Source: Pogonophryne albipinna (taxonomy: Eukaryota; Chordata; Actinopteri; Perciformes; Artedidraconidae). From it: DNA of 64,000 nt. Below the pieces are notes generated by a model. The model saw nothing but the letters and a program-made list of their open reading frames with translations, made no database searches and was not told the DNA's origin. Below are positions 26,690-41,310 of this stretch, in pieces (position 1 is the first letter of the stretch; each line of letters starts with the position of its first letter). The stretch is taken from positions 4,455,925-4,519,924 of the forward strand of contig CM053244.1 in NCBI GenBank assembly GCA_028583405.1, in the 5' to 3' direction. A program made the position numbers and the translations under genes.

Positions 26690-26873
26690 TTAGTAGACCA
26701 ACAACTGGCCACACAAAGCGTGACCACATCACCCCAATTCTGGCTTCACTGCACTGGATTCCAGTTCGGTTCAGAATTGATTTTAAACTCCTTTTATTTG
26801 TTTTCAAAGCCCTAAATGGGCTGGCTCCGGCTATATAGCCGATCTCCTCCAGCGCTACACCCCAGCCAGAGCT
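26690..26873 (+). pseudogene. L2-like LINE reverse transcriptase, 5' piece
   Basis: The frame reads TKRDHITPILASLHWIPVRF, then RIDFKLLLFVFKALNGLAPA, the conserved C-terminal region of L2/jockey-clade reverse transcriptases (known pattern hITP.L..LHWLPv..RI.fK.l...fKalng.aP.Y). A single-base loss after GLAPA shifts the frame, and the text continues as ADLLQRYTPARAL in another frame. It is then cut at 26873 by the duplicated segment and resumes at 27161. Confidence 0.85.
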
Positions 26874-27160
26874 TTATGTCTCAAAGTGGCTTTGCTGTGG
26901 TTTCCCAAGAGTACATTGAGCTCACTCACCTGAAAAGTGACAGACTACAAAGCATACCACTGAAATCCTGCAGTCCTAATGAGCACATCTGAACTGAGCT
27001 GTTGGAAGCTGTAGAAGCGTAGGGCTGTGTATCGACAAAGGCTTGCAAGGCAGGAGCAAACATAACCCTGGGCTAACAATTCAATACATTGTGATATTAT
27101 AGTTAAACTGTCATCAAATAAAGCATTTGAATAAAATCCTCTCTAATTCTACTTCCTGTC
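26874..27160 (+). repeat. Duplicated segment, copy 2, inside the LINE
   Basis: A 287-bp copy of 26170-26473 interrupting the LINE. On the left the LINE reads ACACCCCAGCCAGAGCTTTATGTC (split at 26873); on the right CACCCCAATGCCTTAATGTC. The two flanks resemble each other, compatible with a decayed target duplication or with microhomology-driven insertion. Confidence 0.9.
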
Positions 27161-27490
27161 ACCCCAATGCCTTAATGTCGGCTGACCAGCTGCTGCTGGT
27201 AGTGCCTAAGACCAGGCTTAAAACCCGAGGGCACCGAGCCTTCGCAGCAGCTGGCCCCAGGCTCTGGAACACGTGTGAGGTCGGCCCAGACCCTGGGGTT
27301 TTTAAATCTACTCTTAAAACACACTTCTTCTCTCTGGCCTTCTAGTCAGAGCGGAGCACGACTCCTGACTTTTCCCTGTGTTTTATATATCTGTTGTAAT
27401 TTATTGTCTTTTATTACATGTACAGCACTTTGGCCCGACCAAAAATCGCTTTTAAATGTGCTTTATAAATAAACTTTGATTTGATTTGAA
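27161..27490 (+). pseudogene. L2-like LINE, 3' piece and tail
   Basis: Continues the same LINE: SADQLLLVVPKTRLKTRGHR, then AFAAAGPRLWN, a frameshifted stretch, then FKSTLKTHFFSLAF and a stop. The 3' UTR follows with ACAGCACTTTGG and a tail CTTTATAAATAAACTTTGAT ending in TTGAT repeats, typical of L2-type 3' ends. At least one frameshift lies inside (near 27270). The enzyme is dead. Confidence 0.88.
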
Positions 27491-28520
27491 CATGGAAATT
27501 AGCAAAAATCAATGGGATTTTCCATTTTATTTGTGTAATATTGCAGAAAATAAGCATTTATAATATTTGCACGTTTTGTTCATTGGGATAATCTTGACAC
27601 TTTAACACCACATTTAGATTTTTGAAGCAAAAATGCAATCACCAGAGGTCCAAAGCTTACACTTTTCTAAATACACTTTACAGAAATATACATTAGTCAA
27701 AAAAAGATGCAATGACATTCATTTGGTCAATAACCCATATATAATTTATTATACACTCATACATATGAACTATATTCTACTAATGGGATTATTTCCTGCA
27801 CTTTATTCTGTTATTTTTGTATGTCTGAAAGATGCGTGTCTTTGTTGTATGCTCTATTCTGAATGTTTTGATGGCACCTTAAAAGAAGTAGCTTTAATCT
27901 TCTACAATAAATGCTTCTAATCTTATTTAATCTAATTTCGAGAAAGAGACAAAAGAACAGAAAGCAGTGGGATTGGTGGATGGGAGTTCCAAAGAAAAGC
28001 GGGTGGGTTTTGAGGGATAGCAGGATGGTTAGCGGTCTGATGCGTTCCAGAAGGATGGCCCTGAAGCAGAGAAGGCTCACCCCAGTAATAAAGAAATGAC
28101 TTCACAGTCACTGACTTCACCGTTGCTAAGATAAAGTCAAGACTCGTGTTCGGCATGATGACCATTAGCAGTTTTATTTAGTCACAAAAAGCAGTTTCTA
28201 ACACGAATAGAGGCTTCAGACATTCACTAGTGGGGTTGAGGTCGCGTTAACCGAATATTTTCCGTCTATGACGTAAAAAATGTAACAATGACGGAAAAAT
28301 CTGAAAGCAGTCCGTCATTTTGACAGATTAGAAGAAACTCAGAACAGCTCCAACGCTTCCCCGCATCGAGGCTCCGGTGTTACGCCGTGTTATGCATGGG
28401 CGACATAAAGGAAATGATATTGTTTCCAAACCGTACTTTGCCGAACAGATCATTGAAATGTCTGTGAGTCTTTGCTTTACGCGAGGTGCAGTGGGCATGC
28501 ATAACGCGACAGTTCGAGAG
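27491..28520. other. No recognisable feature
   Basis: AT-rich then GC-richer unassigned DNA. The 28240-28400 part is CpG-rich but has no gene evidence. Confidence 0.45.
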
Positions 28521-28524
28521 CATT

Positions 28525-28596
28525 CTCTCTCTCTCTCTCTCTCTCTCCCCCCCCCCCCTCTCTCTCTCCCTCTCCCTCTCTCTCTCTCTCTCTCTG
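28525..28596. repeat. (CT)n microsatellite with C-run
   Basis: CT units interrupted by a C homopolymer at about 28547-28558. Confidence 0.97.
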
Positions 28597-30100
28597 ACCG
28601 ATTTCCGGGTGTTGGACCTATTCCTGCACTACTCTATGACAGCAGATAAACGAAAATAACAAATGTCTTGTTTGGAGTATCAAAGGTGGCTCCAAACAGC
28701 GGGCTGATGCAACATCTTGCAGCACTCCAAGGACATCACAGCTGGATATTCATGTAAAGCCATTGTGACAAATCTCAGCTGATGAAATGCATTTGCCCTC
28801 GGAGTGTGCCTTGCTGAGGTAATGACATTCTGAACAAAGCCAGGCCATGAGGGAGCCACCTTCATTTCCCTGTTCGCTTTAAGGTCTTAACTTACACCTT
28901 CCCTGCTGTTCTATTTATAACTGAACACAGTATAACTATTTGATATGATGACACAAATCACTGGTCAATAACCCGTGAAGTCCAGGCCCCTGGAAAGCTC
29001 AAGGCTTACTGTGTTTACTGGTTTGTGCTCATTTAATCAAATTCTCTGGCGGGATATGCAGCACTAAAGCTCTGATTCAACATCTAATAATTATGCTTTG
29101 GAGGCCACTGTTCAAAATCAGCGCATATTATTTCAGTGGTTTTTAATATTTCTAAATGAATTAGTCCAAATAAGCTATAAAACATTAAATCAACAGCTAC
29201 AGAGATCAAATGTGCAGACGGCAAGAACTGTGATTTGTAAAACTGGCAGTTCGAGTTTTCTCCAACAGGTATTTAGTGTCAGCAAAGAAGCTAGTTAACG
29301 TTGTGTTATTATTCACATGTTGATATTGAATACAGAATGTCCTTTTCATATGATGTCCAACTTCATTTATATCTTTATAACATCAAATGCTAGGCTGTTC
29401 ATTTTCTGTTTTCCTCTCAATTGAAACCTTCAGTTTGTCAGACACCAGATCCAGTTCTCCTGCATCTTCATGACTTCGAGTCAATTGCCCCAGATTTAGT
29501 TCAAAATAAAACAGTTTTGTTCTCTTTATTCACCAATGAGTGCGTAGATATGTGGTCAAAATGGAAAAAATACAGAAACCATTTATACATAATCAGAAAT
29601 ATGGCGATCACACCTTTATATAATACAAGGATTAAACTGATCACGTATGATCCGTAAGCTTAGCGTTGACTCAGCGCTATTAGTTGTTCAAATCCGACAC
29701 TTTACTATTATTCCAAATCTTCCCAGTGGGCATCTACGTTTGGACCCCTGTTAACTTCCTGCATCAACAATACATCTGGCTTTAATTGACGACAGTTGCT
29801 CAAGGAAATGCTTTAGCCTACATGTATATGCATTTATATCAATAGGGACGATAAGATTGTTAACCCATTATAATCATGGTGTCACACCGCTATATTGTTA
29901 CTATTCTAACCATACTTAAAATGACGCTTTGTTTTCTATAGAGACCCGATGCCTCATACGTGAGCCGCTCTCTCTCTCTTGTGTTGAAAAGTGCTTTTTA
30001 AATAAACTTGCCTCTATCGAAACCAGTCGGAATCAACGGCTCATTTCAAAATAAACGTGGATTTGCGTAAAAAAATAGTTTTTCGGGGTTCGGGTGTTTT
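28597..30100. other. No recognisable gene
   Basis: Unassigned. The motif AGTGCTTTTTAAATAAACTT at about 29991 resembles a LINE 3' tail but stands alone. Confidence 0.45.
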
Positions 30101-31220
30101 GTTTGATTTTAAATAAACAAAGTCTTGGCTTTCAGAATATGAAACTTTTATTTCCAAAATCACACGATAAATACATGTTTGAAGCTTGTAAAGGGACGAA
30201 GACGGCTCTCACTCGCACTCTGCTGTTCCTCACGCCGCCCCCCCCTCCCTCCGCTGAAATTATGAATGTAAGCGTATAGTGATCATAGATAACACGGCAG
30301 GGTCCGTTACAGTTTGTTTTCATCTGATTTCAAATAAACAAAGTTTTGGCTTTCAGAATATTAAACTTGTTTCGGCAAATTCAGATGATAAATACAGCTT
30401 TGAAGCTTCGGCATAATTACAAGCGAAGAACGGAGTAACTTGACGTCACAGCAGGCAGAACAACAGCCGGTGTTTCTCCTGAGGGTTTTCCCCGGGAAAC
30501 AAACACAATACACACAAACGCAAAATTACACAAACACACACTCACACTCGCGAGCTTCCCCCAGACCAGTAATCCAAACAAAAATATCTTCCCTCCGTAG
30601 TATTTTGATCATTTGCTAATAACCAATCAGATCGATGGATTCCAGAGAAGAGGACACTTTGAAGGCCTTTTTCTCAAAATGATGACTCGGTGACAGTCAT
30701 TATATAATGTGACATATTTTAATATTAGGAGTACAACAACAATCCTGATATCATTAGAAAGCTAGGACTCTCCTCTTTCCAACATACAGCTCAAAATGTG
30801 TCTTCGGGTCAATGCGACTGATTTCGATGGAGCAGGTCACATATATGCACCTGCTTAAATGCATCTGACGGCATTAAACATGTTGGTCTCATGTCTGAGT
30901 AAGAACCCTGGTGTCTTGTAAAATTCACAAGGACGACTGTGCTAGGTCCGACCTGTAACATGGAACACATCTGAACTGAATGCCTATAGATTGACACGAA
31001 GGCTGCAGGAGCCTGAGGTACAACTTGAAAATACATGTGACCTGCTCTTTCAAAATCAGTCATATCGACTCAAAGCACATTTTGAGTGTTCACTGATGAA
31101 AAAGGGAGAAACTGGGTAAGCTATGAGTAAGCTTCAAAAATGTATTTGTAGTCTGACTATGGCGATAACATTTTGATATTCTGAAAGTCAAGACTTTGTC
31201 TTTTCAAAATCAACCGAAAC
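30101..31220. repeat. Composite inverted-repeat element
   Basis: Two direct units (30101-30192 and 30323-30410, sharing AAATAAACAAAGT and GGCTTTCAGAATAT) face an inverted third unit at 31129-31220. Between them lies a further inverted pair, 30790-30845 and 31032-31086, beginning CTCAAAATGTG and containing AGCAGGTCACAT. It could fold into a long hairpin. No coding text; class unknown. Confidence 0.75.
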
Positions 31221-31898
31221 CCTAAAAGGACCAAACACAAGTTTTTGCAGATAACCACGCTGATCTCTGAAGGCATCGCATGTAGGAATATGCGTCTTTC
31301 ACATGCAGTCTAACACAACTGCAAACAATTAAGGAAAACCAATCTTCTAACGGACTGTGGAACACTGTGAAAGAGCTCATTTCATCAATACCAAACCAAT
31401 ATCAGATCAAAGGAGGTTTAAAACAACCTCAAACAACCATATAATTAGTAATCCACTCTTTACTACAGTTCAAATGATTATATCAAACAGATGAATAAAT
31501 GCTGTACAAACAGAATGAGGACATATCAAAAGAGTTGCTCCTTGTTTTCTGGGTCAGCGCTTGTGCGTGATTGGATATTATAAAACAGGCACCATGCTGA
31601 ATTCACTATCTAATAACATTAAATGTTGAAATCGATGTAAAAGTCACCCATGTCTAAATGACAAAATGCCATCACTTTAACAGATAGATATAATTGATCT
31701 GAAAAAATGGCTTGAGATCAATACAATTACATTGTCATCTTAACTTGACTGCATTCTTTGATTGCGTCTCTGAGAGAATATGACCTGAAAATTCTAGATT
31801 TAGATTTAGATTTTTGTTAATGCCCAAAAATACAGCAGGAATTAAGCAGAATTTTAACCCTGGGTAGTGTCATCATGTCTCATCTTAAGAAAACAGCC
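31221..31898. other. No recognisable feature
   Basis: Unassigned AT-rich DNA between two inverted-repeat structures. Confidence 0.45.
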
Positions 31899-34874
31899 TG
31901 TCCTCCTCCAAAAAACGACCAAATAGGTCGATTGTTCGGCAGCTTATTACGTCCTAGAGTCACGTTTTAAAGTTTAGCACCTCTAGTGGTCGTGTACGAA
32001 ACAACCATTTGTGGCATATGGGCTGATGCTCCCGTTGACTGCAAACGCTCCGGAGGGTCGTACATTCACAAATAACCCTCTCTGGAAAATCTGGAAGTGT
32101 ATATCGTACTTTTAGAATCCACGTCCAGTGGATGTGTAGGATCTGTAGTTTGATAGATATTACGAAGATGATTTGAGGTCTCGCCAGGAGAACGTGTATA
32201 TACTACCTCTTTCCCCTATTCATATCTATTGACGGCAGCGTCCATGTAAAGTTGGCGTCAACCCTCACGGGGTGAAAACAATATTTCCGGTCTCGAAGTT
32301 TTCATAATCAAACCGGAAGTATTCCCCTCACTGTCAAATGATTTCACAGTGATATATCTGCATTACTCATCCACTAAAAAACATCAAATTATCCTTGTTG
32401 ATTACACAACATTGATTGCTTTAAATTGTGTACATTGCTTTTGTGTTTTTAACCTTCGATTCGGAGAAACAAATAGTTTTTTCGGAGTTTAGGATGGCCG
32501 AAGACACTACACTACCCATAATCCTCAGCTATCGTTTGGGACTTCCCATCGCCCAAAATCCCCTGACTATTCTCTCAACTCAGTATTTACATTCTTATAT
32601 TCAAAGAAAATCAGTAATATCTTTAAAAACTACAAGTCCTTTTATATCAGCTGTGCACCGTTATGGTGTAAATATAACCTATCTATGAATTAGATCAAAT
32701 GTAAAAGTCAGCCGAATTAGTGTTGATACTGCAAGGAGACGTATTGTGTGAAGAGAAATGTGAGATGTTGTTTAATTGCTGATATATTTATGATCCATGT
32801 CAAGTATTCAGTTTCGGCGGCATTTCTTCCTGTTTGTCCGAAGGTCTTCTCATCAGGGCTCGATGAATAAAGAACTACGGCAGATCTGTAATATGTGATG
32901 CAGCCGAACCGTGTATTACAATGCCGTTATGTGATGACTTCCAAAGAGAAAAGCAAGCACACTCGGATTAAGGCGAGACACCCCAGGTGAATAGGGTAAT
33001 TTTTTTTAACTTAAAGGTATCAGCTAGAAATTTCTCCAGTTAATTACTTACAATAAGGCAATTGTCTTTTGTATTACAAGTTTTCTGAAATAGCATGTTT
33101 AAATATGCAAATTATCCATTATCTCATTAAATATGCACATATTTTAACACATTTCAGGAATCGAAATCTGAACTTTGGATAAAGCCAGGTTCAAAATTCT
33201 TGTTTCATTTTGTAGTCATATTAGTATCTAAGGCTTTTACAGAAGGGATTTTGGATATCTCTCTTTATCACTCCATAAATCAGAAAATACTGTCAACAGC
33301 CCTAAAATATCCATTTTCGCCATGTTTTTAGGTATAAAATGTTGTATAATTCAGGCTATGAATGATATATGAACAAACCCTTCTGTAAAAGCCTTCATAA
33401 TATTGATAGGAATATAACTGGAAGGTTTGGTGTATCTACGTGCTACTGAAGTTGACATTTCGAACTCAGAGTAGGAGAAAAAACTCATTTTGAGAAAACG
33501 ACCTTTAAAGATTGCAGTGAGGCGCTAGCTAAACCCTCCTGTTCTTTGGATGATATAGCTTGCACATCGACGCCCTCCGTGAAGGTATTTCATGTTCGGG
33601 GTCATTTGTTTTTTGTATAACCTTGCTTCGTGCAAGTGACAATTGTTGTCGTCTTCTCTGTGAACGTTTTTTTCGCCGTTCTTTTGCTATTTTGAGATTT
33701 CAATTTTGAGCGGAAAGCTAACCAGGAAGTGTTTTAGCACACCACGTGACGCATCTGAACGAATCACGTTGTCAGAAATTGACACCAGCCAATGAGATTT
33801 CGTTTCTTGGTTTAAGACCCCTTTGTGCTTTCACGATTGGTTGCTGATACAAAGGAAATGACCATATTTGGATCCGATGAGATTGTGCAGGAGAGACACA
33901 GCTTTCCAGCGATATCTCTGTTGACATGGTGCACACAGCGGCCGCGGTACTTTATGTTACGTTAGAATGCTAACTTTTGGTACATTTAGGAGAAATCTAC
34001 AGACGCAAATAGACAAACTATAGTAAAATAAACACTTAAATGTGTATTTTGTACGTTTTCCTTCCAAAAGCCTGAAAGAAAACATGTTATAGAATCAAAA
34101 TAGCACAAAATCTCAAAATTGACCAGTACTTGAAAAACGATGTTTTTGCCTGCCGTGTCTCACCTTAAAGTATTATTTTCTTTTTTTAAATGTTTTCGGA
34201 TTTCACATCGCATAAACACCATATCCCAACGTGCATTGCGGCTAAAACATCCAATCACCGAGCTTCAATGATAGCTGAGGATTATGGGTAGTTCGATGTT
34301 TTCAAAACCTCTGAAAAAAGAAATGTGTCTCTCAGAATCGAAAGGGAAAAACACAAAAGCAGTGTACACAATTTAAACCAATGAATGTTGTGTAATTAAC
34401 AAGGATACACTGGTGTGTTTTAGTGGATGAGTAGTGCAGATATCACTGTGTAATCATTTGACAGTGGGGGGAATACGGTTTTACTATCAAAACTTTGAGA
34501 CCGGAAGTACTGTTTTCACCCCGTGAGGGTTGATGCTAACTTTACATGGAAGCTGCCGTATATACACGTTCTCCTGGCGAGACCTCAAATCATCTTCGTA
34601 ATATCTATCAATCTATAGATCCTACACATCCACTGGACGTGGATTCTAAAAGTACGATATACACTTCTCGCTAGGAATCTAATCAAAAAGCATTTTAATG
34701 GCCAAACTATCCTACAATTTAGGATTTTACAGAGAGGGTTATTTGTGATATACGACGCTCCGGAGCGTTTGCAGTCAACGGGATCACGAGAGGTCGAAAA
34801 CTTTAAAACGTGATTATAGGTCGTAATAAGCGCATGAACAATCAACCTATTTGGTCGTATGAGTTGGAGGACTT
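31899..34874. mobile_element. Foldback element with ~0.6-kb inverted arms
   Basis: The left arm 31899-32533 and right arm 34270-34874 are reverse complements of each other with scattered substitutions and indels. Shared anchors include CGTCCAGTGGATGTGTAGGA, TCGCCAGGAGAACGTGTATA and CAACCCTCACGGGGTGAAAAC (read in two parts). The 1.7-kb spacer contains a separate TTAA-bounded element. There is no transposase. It could be a foldback transposon or an inverted duplication of one repeat. Confidence 0.9.
32972..34164. mobile_element. TTAA-bounded element (GGYGAGACAC ends)
   Basis: Flanked by TTAA at 32968-32971 and 34165-34168. The left end is GGCGAGACACC; the right end in reverse complement is GGTGAGACACG. 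The 1193-bp interior has no long frame. It includes an exact internal inverted repeat of 18 bp (33230-33247 and 33378-33395, AAGGCTTTTACAGAAGGG). It lies in the spacer of the foldback, so it probably inserted there. Confidence 0.75.
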
Positions 34875-35619
34875 GTTGTCCTGTATTGTGTCATATCGGC
34901 TAACATCCCAGAGTTCTCTCCCAAAACCCCAAGTCAAACATAAGTTAAATCACTTTTCCCAGCCTTATAACTTTACCTATCCATGATTATTTCTCTTTTA
35001 CCATTTGAAAGAATGAAACACAATTATATTAGAAACAAACAGATTTAGCATAAACTAAATTACCGGATGAATAACGCACCAGAAGCCAATTAAGGAGATG
35101 TTGTTAATTAGAGTGCAAAACAGGTGCCTCTAAATACTGCTTTTGTGACTTGAATTCCAACATAAGAGCAAAGAGTTATTATTTAAACAGAACAATTAAT
35201 GTTCCATGAGCAGCTCTTTGGAAAGGTACCCTTTGGAACATGCCGACAGAATGTATGTTGTTGTGTAAGAGTGTGTTTTTGCCTGGATGAGCATGTTAAG
35301 GTGAGTGTGGGTGTTAAGGTGGAAGGTGTTTGTGGGGGTGTAAAGCAACACTTCAGATTTGTAGATGAACAAAAGGACACGTTCGCAGAGGAAACACAGC
35401 TCACCTTGCCTTCAGCCTTTGCTCCGTGTACAAGCTGCTGGATTCATTGGTCCAATTCTCCACACACCAGTTAGAGTGATATCTCACAGCCTGTGTGTCC
35501 TTAGGAAAGGGAAGATCATTTCACTGTTTCTGGCTAATCACTGATGAACACATTTACTCAACAGCATCTTCATTTCGACGTCAATGCCAAGTCTCTGTAA
35601 TAAATATGTTTTAGGGACT
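34875..35619. other. No recognisable feature
   Basis: Unassigned. The 91-codon frame at 35199 has no known domain. Confidence 0.5.

Positions 35620-35712
<93 letters not shown>
35620..35712. repeat. (GT)n microsatellite
   Basis: About 46 GT units. Confidence 0.99.
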
Positions 35713-36535
<823 letters not shown>

Positions 36536-36655
36536 TATAAATAGTGACAAACAAGTTGACAACCTGTAACAACAACATAGCAATTACATATTGAGTATCT
36601 CTCGTAGTAAATCAGCATGTAACCCAATTTGGCATGTGGAAAATCCAAAGCTTAA

Positions 36656-36867
36656 CCTTTTATCAGGTGAGGAACCATATTTGGTAACTTCCGCACACAC
36701 CAAACATGGCGTCCCCCCGCGATTCAGTGAGGTCAAGAAGCATGTGGCTTTCTACCAGCCAATCAGCGAAGACCACTCTACGCCACAGAGCGCGCCATTG
36801 GGGAATTGGACCAATCAGCAAAGGCCTGAAACGGGTTAGGGTTAACCTAATAGTGTCCTATAAAGGG
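36656..36867. mobile_element. Short TTAA-bounded MITE (CCYTTTAT ends)
   Basis: TTAA lies at 36652-36655 and 36868-36871. The left end is CCTTTTATCAGG; the right end in reverse complement is CCCTTTATAGGA. Ends starting CC next to TTAA fit piggyBac-type elements. The 212-bp body carries two CCAATCAGC/CCAATCAGCAA boxes. Confidence 0.6.
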
Positions 36868-36871
36868 TTAA

Positions 36872-37965
36872 AAGGCCTACCATGCCTAGTTATAGTTGCT
36901 AAACTTGGATTGGACAATTGCAGCATGCAGTATGGTTGTACATGTACTGTATTATTAATGTAATGTGTTATTTAGTGTTGGCTTCTCACAACATTTGACT
37001 CCATTTTGATTGATTCTGATGGTCTCCTTTGTCTTTGAAAATGCTTTATTTACCTTCTTTCAGTCCTCCTTTTCTTACTCATGTGATCCCCCACCTTCCC
37101 CTTTTCTTTGTATCTATTTTCTTTGTATGTATCTATCTCATCAATATGCTTTCATTTTCCGCTACGCCACCACCGCTGTTCGTGTCCCTCTTTAACATGT
37201 AATCAGTCTCATTCACGTTCTCATCGCCCTCCTTATCTGCAGCGCTGACATTACTCTCGGTCAAGTCAAACGGGAGCCATGCTGTGAATTAAATGATTCA
37301 AAAATATTACGCTCTTATAATCATTCTATTTCCACCCCCACCTGTTTGTATCTACTCTCACACACATCTCTCCTATTGACTTCTCCTCTCCTTTTTTTAC
37401 GATCACTTTCTAGCAATCAGTAAAACTATTTATCATTTGCATACATAGTACATTTTGAACCTGCACTATTATTAATATGCCTTTCATCAAAGCAATAGGC
37501 GTCCGGGCTAAAATGCCTTAACATTAGAAACACCTCTTCTTCATGGTCCTATTCCGATCACCAAAGCTTTGCATCACAAGCATTTGTTAAAGAGTGGAAT
37601 ATATTGGAACGCCTGGTAACTCTGCTTAGTCTAAGATCAATGCTATTGTTGTCCTCTCCGACTCTCTCTAACCACCTAAACTATTTTCATACGGTTTTTA
37701 GTTTGATTTACAAATTGGTCTCTTTTAAGATGTCAACTTTGACCTCTTCATTCTAAGTCAGTTTGTCTTTCGGCCTAAGAGGACGTTTGTTACAGATTTT
37801 AAAAACATCCCTGAGGCTTGCCATAGATATTGCGTTCACAAACAAAATGGACTCACATCATCCTTGTGTTGAAGGTAAATATTGTGCCAAGTTTTAAGAA
37901 ATTCCATCCAGGAGATATCGGTTCACAAGCATGGTACGACGTATAGTCAGGGCAACATTCGTCCA
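36872..37965. other. No recognisable feature
   Basis: AT-rich and pyrimidine-rich unassigned sequence. Confidence 0.5.
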
Positions 37966-37969
37966 TTAA

Positions 37970-38953
<984 letters not shown>

Positions 38954-38957
38954 TTAA

Positions 38958-40946
38958 GTTCCAAATCAGTTCTTCTTTGAGTGCAAGTGGACATTCCAGA
39001 CAGGTTTAAATAAAGTCCCTTCATGCGCTCCAGAGATATTGGGTTACCAAAACAGAGACGTAAAGACGTACGGACAGATGTAAGGATGAACAACCTAATC
39101 TCCTCTTTTCCATCATCTGTTGAATTACTCTGACGGGAGCAGATCCTGTTTTTAATGAACACCTATATCCTTCCCCTTGTCTCTGACAAGTGTACCACCC
39201 ACCGAAGCCTCCTACCTATCCTTAGAGTCACACCCTCCTTCTACGCTTATGTCACCCTCAATTTCCTTTTCATCATTTTCAATCTATCCTTCTCTTGTCA
39301 TCGCTTCCTTATTCAGTCCTCTTCATCTAATCTCCTGCGTCTTCCCTCCCTCCCTACTTCACTTTCTCTCATCTTTCTCTCATCACTCCCGCCACTTACC
39401 GGTCCTCTTGTGCCACCAAAGCCTTTGAACTATAGATCAAGCTTCATACCTGCCTGTTTCTCTCAATTACCTCTTTTTAAATGAAAACAAGACCCTTTGT
39501 TCCTGTTATTATCCCCATTGCTATTCATCTATCTCCTGCTCTGCTCTGACTGCCCCTTGCTCGTGGTACTGTTCCCAAAGAAGGCCACATGAAGCTCTAG
39601 TTCTGCCTCCATCACCAGCACCACTTCATCCGTCTGTCTCTTTATCGCTCTTGCTCACGATCTCCTCGGTAACAGTCCCCATGGTGATGGCGTAGCTGCA
39701 AATCCAGGACATCCTTGAGACGAGGTGATTCTTTTTCGGAGGAGGAGATAGGGCGCTAGAACAGGCAGACAAATGGGATGAGAAAGTGAGGCAAAAGAAG
39801 CTGAGAATACTTTTCCAGAAGAAGGAAATGACGAGGAAAGAAGGACAACAAGAGGATGGTAAGAGCAGGAGGAGCAGAGATCAGAAAAGTTGATACAATG
39901 AAATGGAGGCAGTATTTGATAGTTTCAACAAACATTTGTTTTATTTGGGATATTGATGGGGCTATTTTCTTTCATACTTGTATGGGTTTGAGTTATTCAG
40001 AGTTCTTAATACAACTCATTTCCAACAGGAAGGACATTCTCACAAGAACCCTTAGTGAGCCTCGGCTACAAAATGTACCGATAACACCATCCTCATGAAC
40101 ATCCGTGCTCTCATCTCAATTCAGCAATAAAGCCTGTGTTCAAATAATGTCAGAAAGGTGATCCCATTTTTTTTTGTAATGTCTATGACAACAATATTTT
40201 GACAGCGTTGTATGTTTAGCATCGCCTCCTTGGAATGTATTATCTGTTTGTGCAAAATTAGTTTGACATATTCTCTCACCATAAACACCAACCGAAAGAT
40301 GCCTGCTCTCACTTTCTGTGAGCTGACAGATGTAGAGGGCTGAGGACGGTCAGTGTGCGGAGATATAAGTGCAACACTCACCGGCTGCAACACTAAGGCT
40401 CTGTCCGTCGATTGGCTCAAACCAACAGGCTTTAAAGTCTTTGTCCAGATGGTTTCCGTCTGCAAGACATGGTCAAAACAGGGTTTTCCTCCCATCTGTA
40501 CAGTGACTGCACTTGACAAATATGTTCATGTTCATGTCCTTCCCTGTCAGTGACAGTAATAACAGTTATTGCATTTATTACTTTTTCTTTCTCCAGGTGG
40601 AGGAAGTTGACTCTGCACGCTAAGAGCAAAGGGAGATTAGGAGCAGAGTCAGCATAAAGAAAGTAAAGAATACATTTAAAGAAAAGAGGCGGAGACAACG
40701 CTGGGAAGGGAAGCGACAAGGAGAGGACTGGGAAAATAGAAGACAGCTATTCAAGACATGAGGAGGTGGGAGGAAACACACACACACACACACCATCTGA
40801 GCCCTCCTGTTCGACCAAGAGTTAGAGACAGAGGGTGTGTGAGTGTGTGTTGGCGCGAATCCCAGGTATAGTGGGAGGGATTTGTGTGTTTCTCTTCCTC
40901 TTAATGTCAAAATGCCATCTTTCTGTTTGTTTGGAAGCATGATCTG

Positions 40947-40948
<2 letters not shown>
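38958..40948. other. No recognisable feature
   Basis: About 2 kb, pyrimidine-rich at 39170-39680. A short CA tract lies at 40777-40792. No gene or element recognised. Confidence 0.5.

Positions 40949-41022
<74 letters not shown>
40949..41022. repeat. (GT)n microsatellite
   Basis: About 37 GT units. Confidence 0.99.
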
Positions 41023-41026
<4 letters not shown>

Positions 41027-41310
41027 TATTCATGTGGAGAACATGTGTGGTCTGTACATTAAATGCGGGTATGTTAACTATAATTAATATCGTTTTAGGT
41101 ACTGTAACTGCAACATTGGGTGTCTGCCCGATCTTCTTAAGCAACAGAATATTACGTTCCTCTAAGCTTTCATAAAGCGTTCATTCCTTTTGTTTGTAAA
41201 GCTTCCTCTGCTAATTCAATTTGAAATCCAACTAAAAGAACATTGATACTTTAGTCTTTTACAGCATGTGTGCTCTGTAAATCTCCTTTGAAAGAAAAGT
41301 ATCCAACCAA

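Noticed and set aside
35199..35474. 91-codon Cys/Val-rich frame as a small gene
   Set aside because: Low-complexity GTG-rich sequence, no signal peptide or domain, and an equally long antisense frame.
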